Positions 25,393 through 34,398 of a stretch of 64,000 nucleotides of DNA are shown piece by piece (position 1 is the first letter of the stretch; every line of letters begins with the position of its first letter). Origin of the DNA: Bradyrhizobium sp. LTSP885 (lineage in GTDB: Bacteria > Pseudomonadota > Alphaproteobacteria > Rhizobiales > Xanthobacteraceae); contig NZ_JYMT01000035.1 in the NCBI RefSeq assembly GCF_000938305.1, positions 162,869-226,868 of the forward strand. Reading direction: 5' to 3'. The notes under the pieces were generated by a model. That model was not told where the DNA came from, ran no database searches, and saw only the letters and a list, made by a program, of their open reading frames with translations. The position numbers were made by a program, and so were the translations under genes.

Positions 25393-27570
25393 TCAGTGAT
25401 CCCAGCCACCGCCGTCGCCGTCATGACCGTGATGGCCACCATGGCCACCGTCGTCGAAGTCGAAGAAGTCGAACAGGTCGCTGAGCGCCGGGCTATTTAC
25501 CGGAACGTAGGGATTGTTCGGCGCGGCAAACGGGTTCGGGTAATTGTCACGGCTGCGGTTGGTGATCGGCTGCAGACGCCAGTTCCGCTCGATGAATTTG
25601 ATGATCGAGACGTGATCAGCATATTCATGCGAGATATGGCCCTGCCTGGCATAAGGAGAGACCACGATCAGCGGGATACGGGTGCCGTCGCCGAAATAAT
25701 CGAGTGGCTGCACATAGCCCGAGTCGAAGTAGCCGCCACCTTCATCGAAGGTGATGAAGATTGCCGTATCCTTGGCATAATCAGAGGCCTCGACCTGGTC
25801 GACGATCTTCTTTGCGAAGCCCTCGAACAGATTGAGCTTGGAGGACGACGGGTGACCGTCGGTGAAGCCGCTCGGCTTGACGATCGAGACGGCCGGCAGG
25901 CTGTGCTTGGAGATGTCCGTGTACAGGTCGACCGAATCCTTGATATGGGCAGCGACCTGCTCCGGATGCGACATGATTGACGTGTCGTACTGGAACGGAT
26001 TGCAGATGTTGCAGTATTCGTCAGCGGTGGGACCAGCTACGCCCCAGTTGAGCTGGTACGGATCGTTGACGTAGTTGTTCCACTGGTCGCCATAGTACTT
26101 CCACGAGATGCTCTTCTCGTTCAGGCTGTCGCCGATGCTCTTGCGGGTCGACGGCGGGATCGTGAACGGCGTGTTGGACGGGTTGGTGTCGGTGTAGGCA
26201 TTCTTGCCGTTGCCGAAATAGCCCGGGTTGTAGTTGTTCAACAGATAGTAATGGCCCGGTTCGCAGTTCGGATTGATCCGCAGCGTCTTCAGATAATTGA
26301 CGATCGGCTTGACGCCGGGCTGGTTCGTATCCGAGCAGTCGCTGTAGGAGCCGCCGCCGGAGACCGGGTTCGTGGAAAAGGGCGGCGGATAGCCGCCATT
26401 GCCGCCGGCGCCGTAACCGTCCTCGGTGTACCAGTTGTTGGTGCCCATCGCCGGGTTCGGGTTCTCAATCGTATGGACGATGCCGGCATCGGGTGTGCCG
26501 CCAAACACCTGCACACCATTCGGCGGCGCAATCGCGTTGCCGTAGTGGTCGCTGAAATAGATCATGTCGGCATGGCCGAACATGATGTGGTTGGCTCCCG
26601 TGCCGCCGTTGACGGACTGGTGGAAATTGTCGCTCATCGCATATTGCTTCACCAGGCTCGTGAAGTAAGGCACGTCGCCCTTCTGCACATTGTAGAAGCC
26701 AAGTGCGGTCGACCCCTCGCCCGTGGTCGTCGCGGTCGGCGAATATTCGGTCGAGAAATTGGAAGGCTGCGCCGTGCCATTGGTGCCGGCGCCGACGGTC
26801 ACTTCGACCCAGGCGAACAAATTGCCGTTGCAGCCCGACGGATTGTCGCGGCTGGCGGCCGAGGTATTGCAGTTCAGCTGCTGCCACATCTGATAGAAGC
26901 GATGCACCGGGCTTGCCGCGTAGGCGTCATAGGGCATGACGTCGCCGTTGGTGAGCTGGAACGGGCCGGCCGGCAGCGCACTGACATTGCTGATGCGCTG
27001 GTCGGGGGTCTTCGACGACTGACCGGTGCCGCCGGTCAAGAGATACTGGTAGTAATCGGCGGGCAGCCCGGATTCGGACTGCTGCGCCAATGCAAGAGAC
27101 GCCTCACAGGTCGTGATCGGCGAACTGCCGCATTGGTTCGGGATGTAGGAGACCTTGGGGCCGCCGACCAGCGGGGCCGGCAACTGATCCTTGGGAAAGC
27201 TCTGCTTCGGCGGACTCAGCAGGAACGCATCGTTTGAACCGGTATCGGTGGCCGAGAGCTGATGAGCCTTCTCGAAATTCGGACCTGGGACGGCGTTCTT
27301 TTCGTGATCGAGCTTGACGATGCCCTGCGAGAGCAGGTTCATCACGCTCTCGCCCGGCCGGTCAGGCACGTAGGTGGCGAACACGTGATCGAAGCTGCGG
27401 TTCTCGCCGATGATGACGATCACGTGCTTGATCGGCGTCCTGGTCTCCTCCCCGCCGTGATGTCCCCACTCCTGCGCGAGGGCGGGACCGGCGATGAATT
27501 GACCCAGCGCCAGCGCGCTGAGCGTTAGGCGGCAACCGTGCAGCCAACGTGATTTGTGCCTGTTGTGCAT
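25393..27570 (-). CDS. Exported phosphoesterase with His/Gly-rich C-terminal tail
   Basis: From the ATG at 27570, behind aaaggag and overlapping the multicopper oxidase stop, the protein has 725 residues. A signal peptide ends near GPALAQ. Family blocks mirror the paralogue at 20139: IKHVIVIIGENRSFDHVFA, NFHQSVNGGTGANHIMFGH, IFITFDEGGGYFDSGYV and YADHVSIIKFIERNWRLQPI. The last 25 residues form an unusual tail rich in His, Asp and Gly (GGHGGHHGHDGDGGGWDH), a likely metal-binding segment. The enzyme probably hydrolyses phospholipid or phosphate esters outside the cytoplasm. Coupling to the oxidase and nearness to the T2SS operon suggest co-export; this is inference. Confidence 0.88.
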   Translation of the reverse strand: MHNRHKSRWLHGCRLTLSALALGQFIAGPALAQEWGHHGGEETRTPIKHVIVIIGENRSFDHVFATYVPDRPGESVMNLLSQGIVKLDHEKNAVPGPNFEKAHQLSATDTGSNDAFLLSPPKQSFPKDQLPAPLVGGPKVSYIPNQCGSSPITTCEASLALAQQSESGLPADYYQYLLTGGTGQSSKTPDQRISNVSALPAGPFQLTNGDVMPYDAYAASPVHRFYQMWQQLNCNTSAASRDNPSGCNGNLFAWVEVTVGAGTNGTAQPSNFSTEYSPTATTTGEGSTALGFYNVQKGDVPYFTSLVKQYAMSDNFHQSVNGGTGANHIMFGHADMIYFSDHYGNAIAPPNGVQVFGGTPDAGIVHTIENPNPAMGTNNWYTEDGYGAGGNGGYPPPFSTNPVSGGGSYSDCSDTNQPGVKPIVNYLKTLRINPNCEPGHYYLLNNYNPGYFGNGKNAYTDTNPSNTPFTIPPSTRKSIGDSLNEKSISWKYYGDQWNNYVNDPYQLNWGVAGPTADEYCNICNPFQYDTSIMSHPEQVAAHIKDSVDLYTDISKHSLPAVSIVKPSGFTDGHPSSSKLNLFEGFAKKIVDQVEASDYAKDTAIFITFDEGGGYFDSGYVQPLDYFGDGTRIPLIVVSPYARQGHISHEYADHVSIIKFIERNWRLQPITNRSRDNYPNPFAAPNNPYVPVNSPALSDLFDFFDFDDGGHGGHHGHDGDGGGWDH

Positions 27571-29381
27571 CAAAGCTCTCCTTTGGTCTTCTGGTTAGGC
27601 GGCGTAGTCGAAGTCGCAGTATTCCCTGGCACTACCGTGATCCGCCCCATCATGCCGCCGTCCTCATGTTCGAGGACGTGACAGTGGTAGACGAAGGTGC
27701 CGACGATGCCGGGATCGCGAAAATCCATCCGCAGGCGCACGCTGGGATATTTCAGCATCCGGCCGTTGTAGTAGGGAACGTTGACGGTATCGCGCAGGAA
27801 GGGCTCGTTGACCGCGATGCCGGACCAGTCGAGTAACTGGAAGTGAAGCTGATGGATGTGAAAATCATGCAGCTCCATCGAGTGGTTCTCGATGATCCAG
27901 TCCTCGACATCGCCTTGCTTCACCACAATGTCCGGGACATCCGATTGCGGATCGAACGGCTTTGGCGTGTTTCCGTCGATGGTCATGAAGAATTTGGTCG
28001 GACTGTTCGGGTCATCGGGATTTTCCGGCTGCTCGGAAAAGAACAGTTTCCTTGCGCGCACCGGTGCAACGTCGCCGACCCACGGCCTCTCCGGCGGCGG
28101 CAACGGCTCGGCACGCGTGGACAGTGCAGCCTGCGGCTCGCCGGCATCGGCTGCGCTCGTGATCGCCATCAGCGCACGGTTCGGATCGTTCTCGCCGGCA
28201 GGCCCGGTGTCGACGGCACGCGTCACCAGCAGTGCCGGCACTCCGGCCGGCGGGCCCTCAACGATGAATTCGGCGCGCGAGCCGGGCGGCAGGCCGATAT
28301 GCTTGACCCATTGTACCGGCGGGGACGGGCTGCCTTGGAACCGTAACGGTACGCCATCGATGCCGACGACGCCGATCGGTTGCGGCGCGCGGCCGACCAG
28401 CAAAGCCAAATCGAGATACGTGATCGCGGAAGCGTTCAGCACCCGCCAAAGCTGCCGCTCGCCCGGCTTCATCGACAGCGCCGCCGGTGGATAGTTCGGA
28501 TACGGCACCGGCACAAAATTGATCGACAGGTCTTTCGACGGCTTGCCGAAGCCAGTGCCGGAGTTGGCGACGTCACCGTCATTGTCGAGCTGGCTCTTCG
28601 TCATCACGGGCTCGGATTTCGATGGCGACGCGTCGGGATTGACGAGATCCTGGTCGCGGATCACGAGCACGCGCTCAGGTAACCCGGCGAGCGACGGATC
28701 GGCGCGTTCGATGCCTTCGATGATCAGGGCGCCAGAGGCACCGCCGAGCACTTGGGTCTTGCTGAAGCCGTGAAGGTGCGGGTGATACCAATAGAGGCCG
28801 GGCGGCGCGTCGTCCGGAACGCGCAGGCGATATTCGAACGGCTTGTCGTCCGGCTGGATCGAGGTCTTCAGCACATCGTCCTGGTGGCAGACCGGCGGCA
28901 CGTTCAGTCCGTGGAAGTGCAGATTGGTCGAAACCGGTGTCATCGCGCCGCTATCGCAGGGGTCCGCTTTCACTTTTGTCGTGCAGATCGGCGCGCCGGC
29001 GAGCGCCCGGTCGATCGCAGGCGTCGCGGTATCGAGGTCAACAAGGTCGTTCTTGAAATGGATGACCAATTGCTCGCCTGGCTTCAGGCGCAGGGTCGGC
29101 GATGGTTTGCCGTCCGACGTCAAATAGCAGTAACGGACCGTTCCGTCGGGCAGCTTCTCATCGTGGACGCTGAGATCGGTTTCGAGCACGCCGTCACGGC
29201 TGCGCAATTCCGCCGGTTCCACGACAGCGCTTCCAGGCTGGGGTCGGGTGCAAACGTCCTGCGGCGTGCGTTGCAGCTCCGGCAAGCCGGTTGCGCCAAG
29301 CCAAGCGGTCATGGCACTCGCTGCAAGCCCGAGGCACGCGGCGACGATGACACAAGAGATAGTCGAATAACGTCGAAGCAC
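27570..29381 (-). CDS. Multicopper oxidase, three cupredoxin domains
   Basis: This 603-residue protein has an N-terminal hydrophobic signal or anchor (residues 9-30). Copper-site motifs are complete. LHFHGLNVPP (HxH) and WYHPHLHGFS lie in domain 1. HDFHIHQLHFQ and HCHVLEHEDGGMMG in domain 3 hold the HCH that links the type 1 and type 3 sites, with M as axial ligand. It is a laccase/bilirubin-oxidase-like enzyme oxidising phenols or metals with O2 in the periplasm or outside. Its stop overlaps the start of the phosphoesterase gene (TGATG). The 275 nt upstream, before the T2SS operon end, holds no gene I can support. Confidence 0.9.
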   Translation of the reverse strand: MLRRYSTISCVIVAACLGLAASAMTAWLGATGLPELQRTPQDVCTRPQPGSAVVEPAELRSRDGVLETDLSVHDEKLPDGTVRYCYLTSDGKPSPTLRLKPGEQLVIHFKNDLVDLDTATPAIDRALAGAPICTTKVKADPCDSGAMTPVSTNLHFHGLNVPPVCHQDDVLKTSIQPDDKPFEYRLRVPDDAPPGLYWYHPHLHGFSKTQVLGGASGALIIEGIERADPSLAGLPERVLVIRDQDLVNPDASPSKSEPVMTKSQLDNDGDVANSGTGFGKPSKDLSINFVPVPYPNYPPAALSMKPGERQLWRVLNASAITYLDLALLVGRAPQPIGVVGIDGVPLRFQGSPSPPVQWVKHIGLPPGSRAEFIVEGPPAGVPALLVTRAVDTGPAGENDPNRALMAITSAADAGEPQAALSTRAEPLPPPERPWVGDVAPVRARKLFFSEQPENPDDPNSPTKFFMTIDGNTPKPFDPQSDVPDIVVKQGDVEDWIIENHSMELHDFHIHQLHFQLLDWSGIAVNEPFLRDTVNVPYYNGRMLKYPSVRLRMDFRDPGIVGTFVYHCHVLEHEDGGMMGRITVVPGNTATSTTPPNQKTKGEL

Positions 29382-29656
29382 GCCGTCCCGCCAATGCGCT
29401 GCCGTCAGCCGTGCGAGACCGCGCTGACGCCAACCACGGCTCCAACCCGAATTCTTGCGACTGCGGTCGTTGACAAGTGTTTTTGTCTGACGAGGTCAAC
29501 GCTACATGCGCGTTGTTGCGGTATTCTGGCAGGTTTCTAACAACCAAATGACAGTGGATTGCGACATATCGGCACGGAACTTTTCTCAACGCAGCTGACG
29601 AGTATCTCGCGCCCCTCAGCGAGGACCAGCTGCAATTCAAGACGCAGTTCGAAGTC

Positions 29657-30295
29657 TCAATGCCGCCTCAACTCGGCCTGCGGCGTCGAGCCGTCGGCAT
29701 TGACGGGTGTCAGCACCACCTGATCGCTCGCTCGTCCGCCGGGTGGCGGCAATGTCAGCGTCGCCGCCTGCCGATCCATCTCCATTATGACCTCGCGGCC
29801 GCCGATCGTGCGCAGCTTCCATCCCTGATAGTCTTCGCCGAGCTTCAATCGAAGCGGCTGCTTGGTCGACTGATCGAGAAAAATGCCAAAGCTCTCTTCG
29901 TCGCTCGCGATGGTTCCGACCAGCGACAATGGCGGCGGCTGGACTGCCTTGCTCCGGGGCGGCGGGGGTGGCGGCGCAGGGGCCGGCTCCGAGGCGGCCA
30001 CCGGAGGCGGCGGCCGGCGCGACGGGGAGAACACCGGACGATCGCGCGTGCCCGGCAATCGCGTGAGCGGAATCGCCCACAGCGGGTTGGCGCTCAACGG
30101 ACGTTCCGGCTCCGGCGGCGGCGTGACAACGCGAACGGATGTCACCGGTGCGCTCGACGACGGCGTGAGCGGTCCGCCCAACCGCGTCTCCTCAGCGATC
30201 CCGGCGTCGAGGGCATCGGTCGTGATCGCAGCGGCCGCTGCCGCGTGAAGCGATAGCACGAGCGCCACGGAAACGATCACCACGGAACGCATCAT
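29657..30295 (-). CDS. gspN: GspN/GspC-like periplasmic protein of the type II secretion system
   Basis: From the ATG at 30295, overlapping the gspM stop, the protein has 212 residues. It has a signal peptide or single anchor (MMRSVVIVSVALVLSLHAAA) and a long Pro-rich linker (RRPPPPVAASEPAPAPPPP). The C-terminal domain, SLVGTIASDEESFGIFLDQS then WKLRTIGGREVIMEM, resembles the homology region of GspC and of proteins labelled GspN in Bradyrhizobium. It may link the inner-membrane platform to the secretin, a role otherwise filled by GspC, which is not present as a separate gene. It is the last gene of the gspE-N operon. Confidence 0.65.
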   Translation of the reverse strand: MMRSVVIVSVALVLSLHAAAAAAITTDALDAGIAEETRLGGPLTPSSSAPVTSVRVVTPPPEPERPLSANPLWAIPLTRLPGTRDRPVFSPSRRPPPPVAASEPAPAPPPPPPRSKAVQPPPLSLVGTIASDEESFGIFLDQSTKQPLRLKLGEDYQGWKLRTIGGREVIMEMDRQAATLTLPPPGGRASDQVVLTPVNADGSTPQAELRRH

Positions 30296-30846
30296 TTGGC
30301 GCCTCGCCATTGTCCTGATACGCCGAGCAGAACCCGCAATTTGCCGGGCTGCGCGCCGGACGCGGAGGTTGCGCTCTGGACCACCAACTGGTCGATGAAC
30401 AAGAACGGCATCCCCGCCTCGAGATCGTAGAGCAGTTGCTGCAACTGAGCCTGCTGGACCTCGCAGCTCGCGATCATGCTGAGGAATCCGGGCTTGCTCG
30501 ACGGACTCTGGACGTCTAGCTGCGTGGAAAGCACATTGCCGCCGTATTTCGTCACCGCGCTCGCCACCCGCTGCAACAGCGTCGCGCCAGCGACCGTGAC
30601 GGTCGCGCCCTCCAGATAGGCCGAGCCTGGCGGCATCGCCTCGCCGGGCGCGGTGGCAGCCGCGCCGTGGCCGTCGAGCTGTTCGAGCATGCTTGCCGAA
30701 GCCGTGACCTCGCCGCGCCGCTCGATGAGGTCGGCGATCGACGTCACGACGGTGACGAGCAACACGATGACGAGACTGGCATAGGCCGCCCCCGCCAGGA
30801 CCGGCGAGGACGTGACGAGCCTTGCTGGCGCGGACAGGATGCTCAT
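30292..30846 (-). CDS. gspM: Type II secretion protein GspM
   Basis: This 184-residue protein has one N-terminal membrane helix (APARLVTSSPVLAGAAYASLVIVLLVTVVTSI), a short coiled coil and a C-terminal ferredoxin-like domain. The latter includes LQQLLYDLEAGMPFLFIDQL and LRVLLGVSGQWRG, as in the GspM subtype b family. It partners GspL in the inner-membrane platform. It overlaps gspL upstream and the gspN-like gene downstream by 4 nt each, as expected in a coupled operon. Confidence 0.8.
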   Translation of the reverse strand: MSILSAPARLVTSSPVLAGAAYASLVIVLLVTVVTSIADLIERRGEVTASASMLEQLDGHGAAATAPGEAMPPGSAYLEGATVTVAGATLLQRVASAVTKYGGNVLSTQLDVQSPSSKPGFLSMIASCEVQQAQLQQLLYDLEAGMPFLFIDQLVVQSATSASGAQPGKLRVLLGVSGQWRGAK

Positions 30847-31910
30847 GTGCCGGATCCGAAATAGGCGGTGAGATGAGCTTCGATGTGGAAGCGCTCACCG
30901 GGCTCGTTGGTCGCATGCGTGGTCGGCGCGAAGAAGGTGACGCGGGTGAACTGTGGCGACTGTTCCATCAATCGGACCAGCGAGGGCGCATCCTGGGTCA
31001 TCCCGGCGACCTGGACCTTGTCGCCTTCGATGCGAAGTTCGGTGACGTAAGTGGAGTCGGGCAACGCCTTCGAGATCGCCTCCAGCACCATCACGCTGGA
31101 TGGCGTGGTCTGCTTGCGCTTGGCGAGCAGACCGAGCCCTGAGACGGAGCCGTTGGCACCGAGCCGCAGCGAGGCGCGTCGCTGCGAGATGCGCTGCTGC
31201 AAATCGCCGAGTTCCGATTGCAGTGAGCCACCGAAATAGGCACCAGCCAGCAGCGAGGCGCCCGCGGCGAGCGCGGTCGACAACAGGATCGCGCGCAGCA
31301 GGCGGGGCACGTTGACCGCGGCTCCAACCACGCTGCGCAGCGGCTTGTCGACGAGCTTGATCGGTGCGGAGGCATCGGCCGGCGCCAGGATCGCAACTGA
31401 CGCGGCGTCGACCTTCTCGGCGAACTCGATCACGGGAGCGATTTTCAGCTTCGAGGTCGCCGCAACGATCACATCGATCCGGTCGTTCGCAACTGATACC
31501 GGCGAACTCCAGCCGAACACGGCATCATCGACAGACCACGGCGTCAGGCGATCGACCTGCGCCCGGATCATGCCGTCGAGGAAATCGGCAGCCTTGCTCG
31601 GGAAATCGAGCGGATGCGTCATGACGTGGGCCGGCTGCAACAGCACTTCTATGCGACCTCCCCGGAGCGCCGCGTTCCACTCCGCCGACAGCGACGGCTG
31701 CGGCTTGCCGCTGTCGAGGCGGAAGGAAACATCGGACAGGCCAGCTCCGCCCTTCGTGGCGATCAGGCTCGCCGTGAGCGCGCCGTCATCCGCTTCGACA
31801 AGTCGTATCCGCTGCGCGCGCACGAAACGGTCGGCCACGATGTCGACGGCACGGCTTACCGCATCGATCCACCCGACGAGAAACTGCTTTGCGTCCGACA
31901 TCAACGCCAT
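30843..31910 (-). CDS. gspL: Type II secretion protein GspL
   Basis: From the ATG at 31910 the protein has 355 residues. This start follows ggagg and shares its A with the gspK stop; the open frame further upstream is within gspK. The N-terminal part is the cytoplasmic actin-like domain. One membrane helix near residue 215 (LLRAILLSTALAAGASLLAGAYF) is followed by a PilN-like periplasmic domain (QQRISQRRASLRLG, LEAISKALPDSTYVTELRIEG). It anchors the GspE ATPase and pairs with GspM. Similarity to classical GspL is low but the gene order makes the call firm. Confidence 0.8.
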   Translation of the reverse strand: MALMSDAKQFLVGWIDAVSRAVDIVADRFVRAQRIRLVEADDGALTASLIATKGGAGLSDVSFRLDSGKPQPSLSAEWNAALRGGRIEVLLQPAHVMTHPLDFPSKAADFLDGMIRAQVDRLTPWSVDDAVFGWSSPVSVANDRIDVIVAATSKLKIAPVIEFAEKVDAASVAILAPADASAPIKLVDKPLRSVVGAAVNVPRLLRAILLSTALAAGASLLAGAYFGGSLQSELGDLQQRISQRRASLRLGANGSVSGLGLLAKRKQTTPSSVMVLEAISKALPDSTYVTELRIEGDKVQVAGMTQDAPSLVRLMEQSPQFTRVTFFAPTTHATNEPGERFHIEAHLTAYFGSGT

Positions 31911-32818
31911 CAGGACCTCCGGCGCACGGGCCGCGCCTCGGCCGGCTCGACATCGTCCTGCCACGACAGCAGGCGGTAGGGCTCGCGCTTGTCGCCGAGC
32001 GCGATCACGACTTCGGAGGTGGAGCGGCGGCCGTTGGCAAAATCGATCGTCGCCGCGATGCGGTAGCACGGGCTCTTTGCTGCCGGTGCAGCGCTTTTTG
32101 GGGAAGCGGACGGGTCGGCAGCGGCGAGCGAGCCGCCCGGCGAGGCGATCCCCCCGCCGAACGGAGCCATGTTCGCATGAGAATTCTTTGCGAAGGCCGC
32201 GACCACTTCCGGTGCCGCGATGGTGGCATCGATATCCGACGACCCGTTGAAAACGGTCACAAACGGCAAAGCGCGATCGACCAGAACAGGCGAAAGGCCG
32301 GCGACCAGCGCCAGCTCATTGACATGCGTGAACAACGACTGGCGCGGCGAATAACCCAATGCCGCGTAGCGCGCCCCCTCTTCATCGGTGCTGTCCGGCG
32401 TGGGCCGGCTGCGCCAGCCGACGACACGCTCCGCAACCTCATTGGCCGCATCCTTGCTGGCACCAAGTCCCGCGAAGAGGGCGGCGAGCACGTCCTTCGA
32501 CGCGAAATTCAGATCGATCCGGGCTGCCTCGGACGTGAAGGTGACATCGACATTGGCGTCGTCCATCCGGAAATGAAACGTCCCCTGCGCCGGCCTGGTA
32601 TCGCTACCCGCCAGGGTTAGCTGATAGGCGGTGAGCTCGACGCTAGCCGACACCAATGCTTCATTCTGCAAGGCGGTGTCGCTGATCGCCATCGCGCGCG
32701 CGGATTGCGACAGATAGAGCCCAAAAATCATCGCCAGCGACGCCAGCGCGATGAGAAGCCAGAGCACCGCGACAATCACGAAGCCGCGCTGCGGATCCTC
32801 GCCGGAAGACCGCCTCAT
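31910..32818 (-). CDS. gspK: Minor pseudopilin GspK
   Basis: From the ATG at 32818 the protein has 302 residues. The leader MRRSSGEDPQRG|FVIVAVLWLLIALA has the Gly-Phe prepilin cleavage site, but the usual Glu at position 5 of the mature protein is absent, as is typical of GspK. The large globular domain carries ARIDLNFASKDVLAALF and SLFTHVNELALVAGL, the GspK helix-hairpin blocks. GspK caps the pseudopilus tip with GspI and GspJ. It starts 2 nt before the gspJ stop region and overlaps gspL downstream. Confidence 0.88.
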   Translation of the reverse strand: MRRSSGEDPQRGFVIVAVLWLLIALASLAMIFGLYLSQSARAMAISDTALQNEALVSASVELTAYQLTLAGSDTRPAQGTFHFRMDDANVDVTFTSEAARIDLNFASKDVLAALFAGLGASKDAANEVAERVVGWRSRPTPDSTDEEGARYAALGYSPRQSLFTHVNELALVAGLSPVLVDRALPFVTVFNGSSDIDATIAAPEVVAAFAKNSHANMAPFGGGIASPGGSLAAADPSASPKSAAPAAKSPCYRIAATIDFANGRRSTSEVVIALGDKREPYRLLSWQDDVEPAEARPVRRRS

Positions 32819-32820
32819 GG

Positions 32821-33552
32821 CTAACCTCCCTGCCCGGCAGCGACGGTCCGGGCGGCGATGTCGGCTGCATTCGGCTGGTCGGCCTTGTCGTTGCAGTTGC
32901 CATCCGGCCGCGTACAGTCGCTTGGAACCTGAGCGTGGATCGATGCGATGGTCGACACCTGCAGCACGCGCTGGCTCCCTGCATCGCGGACAGTCACCTT
33001 GATCATGATCGGCAATCGCCCGGCGTCGCGCCAAGTGCTTTTCCAGTCCCGATCCGGTCCCGCATAGGCAAAGGACAGCCGAAACGGCGCGCGCAGCAGC
33101 ACCACCGGATCACCAAAATGCAACTGCTCGGACAGTGTCGAACCGATCGGCAGCGGCGCAAATCGCGTGCGCGAGCGGATCGTGGCGAATCCGAGCCGGT
33201 CGGTCGTTTCGCCAAGTCGCACGACATCGAGTCCCTGCCCGATATTCGGACCAATCGCCGCACGCACGAAGGTGACCGACAGCTCCGATCCGACGAACAG
33301 CGGACGGCGAGACTCACGATTGGCGGGGACATATTCGGCGGCGGCAAGGTCGGCCGCGATGTGTTGCAACGCGGTCCCGATCGCTTCGTCGCGCTGGATC
33401 CGGCCGAGGCCGCGATTCCAGTTCGGCAACCATTGTGCCGCGACGCTGACAAGCGCCGACAGCACAAGACTCATCAGGGCGAGCGCGACGATGGCTTCGA
33501 TCAGCGTGAAGCCGCGTTCCCCTGCGCGCGAGCCGGTCTCCGCCACGGTCAT
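32821..33552 (-). CDS. gspJ: Minor pseudopilin GspJ
   Basis: From the ATG at 33552, overlapping the gspI stop as ATGA, the protein has 243 residues. The prepilin leader ends in ERG|FTLIEAIVALALMSLVLSAL, with Glu5 in place. The globular domain (RDEAIGTALQHIAADLAAAEYV, FVRAAIGPNIGQGLDVVRLG) is GspJ-like. The C-terminal 30 residues, with a Cys pair, form an extension. It is part of the GspI-J-K tip complex. Confidence 0.86.
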   Translation of the reverse strand: MTVAETGSRAGERGFTLIEAIVALALMSLVLSALVSVAAQWLPNWNRGLGRIQRDEAIGTALQHIAADLAAAEYVPANRESRRPLFVGSELSVTFVRAAIGPNIGQGLDVVRLGETTDRLGFATIRSRTRFAPLPIGSTLSEQLHFGDPVVLLRAPFRLSFAYAGPDRDWKSTWRDAGRLPIMIKVTVRDAGSQRVLQVSTIASIHAQVPSDCTRPDGNCNDKADQPNAADIAARTVAAGQGG

Positions 33553-33962
33553 TCGGACGCCCTCTTCATCAGGCGGACCGTACGAATGTCCGAGGTCACC
33601 CCGCTGGGCGACTTGACGCGAACCCTGACGAGCTCGGGTACCCAAGCCACGACGGAATCGGGAACCGTCCAGTCGCCGCCAAGCGGAGTGACGTCGACCG
33701 TCCAGCGATAGCCATCCACTTGCCCCGACGATGTTCCCTGCTGAAGCTCCTCGCGCGGCGGCATCGCCGCGGCCATCGCCGTGCGCATCGCCTGCGTCAA
33801 CGCGACATGCGCCCCGATGGCGCGGACACCGCGCACATTGCTCGCCATCACCGATCCGATCGCGACGATCACGACGGCCACCAGCGCCAGCGCCACCAGC
33901 ACCTCGAGGAGCGTGAAGCCGGCGTCGCGCCGCTCAGTTGATGCCGATGTCGCGGGATACAA
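33549..33962 (-). CDS. gspI: Minor pseudopilin GspI
   Basis: This 137-residue protein has the leader MYPATSASTERRDAG|FTLLEVLVALALVAV with Glu5, the hallmark of type II pseudopilins. The short C-terminal beta domain (GYRWTVDVTPLGG, ELVRVRVKSPSG) matches GspI in size and pattern. The only possible ATG lies 29 nt inside gspH, so the two reading frames overlap. It nucleates the tip complex together with GspJ and GspK. Confidence 0.87.
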   Translation of the reverse strand: MYPATSASTERRDAGFTLLEVLVALALVAVVIVAIGSVMASNVRGVRAIGAHVALTQAMRTAMAAAMPPREELQQGTSSGQVDGYRWTVDVTPLGGDWTVPDSVVAWVPELVRVRVKSPSGVTSDIRTVRLMKRASE

Positions 33963-34398
33963 TCTCGACCCTCCCGGTCAGCCAGTTGACGCGAACTTCA
34001 TAGGCCGCATCGAAGCGCGCCAGCGCGATGGTGCCGCCGCACGACATGCCATCTGCGAAGAAGCGAATGGTCGATAGCGCCGCCTGCCGGTGACAGGTCT
34101 GCGGCAGCACCGCCTCGAAATGCACGTCATCCGGAATGCGGATCGCCGCCTGCGAGGCGCCGGACCTGATCGTGCGCCCGCCCGCATCGACCAGCGCAGC
34201 AATGCTGATGTGGCGCTGGATCGCAGCATCGCGGTCCGCCATCAACAATGTCGCCGCCTGCAAGGCATAGGCCTGCAGGCGCGAGCGCGACGTTTCATGC
34301 GGAATGAACGGCAGAAAGACGGCCGAAAGCAGCGCGATGATCGCGAGCACGCAAACCATCTCGAGCAACGTGAAGCCTTGTTCTGCCGACTCATTCAT
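33934..34398 (-). CDS. gspH: Minor pseudopilin GspH
   Basis: From the ATG at 34398, 8 nt inside gspG, the protein has 154 residues. The leader MNESAEQG|FTLLEMVCVLAIIALLSAVF carries Glu5. The C-terminal domain (AALVDAGGRTIRSG, STIRFFADGMSCGGTIAL) follows the GspH/FimT pattern, including the family's FFADGxSxGG signature. GspH joins the pseudopilus shaft to the tip complex. Confidence 0.87.
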   Translation of the reverse strand: MNESAEQGFTLLEMVCVLAIIALLSAVFLPFIPHETSRSRLQAYALQAATLLMADRDAAIQRHISIAALVDAGGRTIRSGASQAAIRIPDDVHFEAVLPQTCHRQAALSTIRFFADGMSCGGTIALARFDAAYEVRVNWLTGRVEIVSRDIGIN

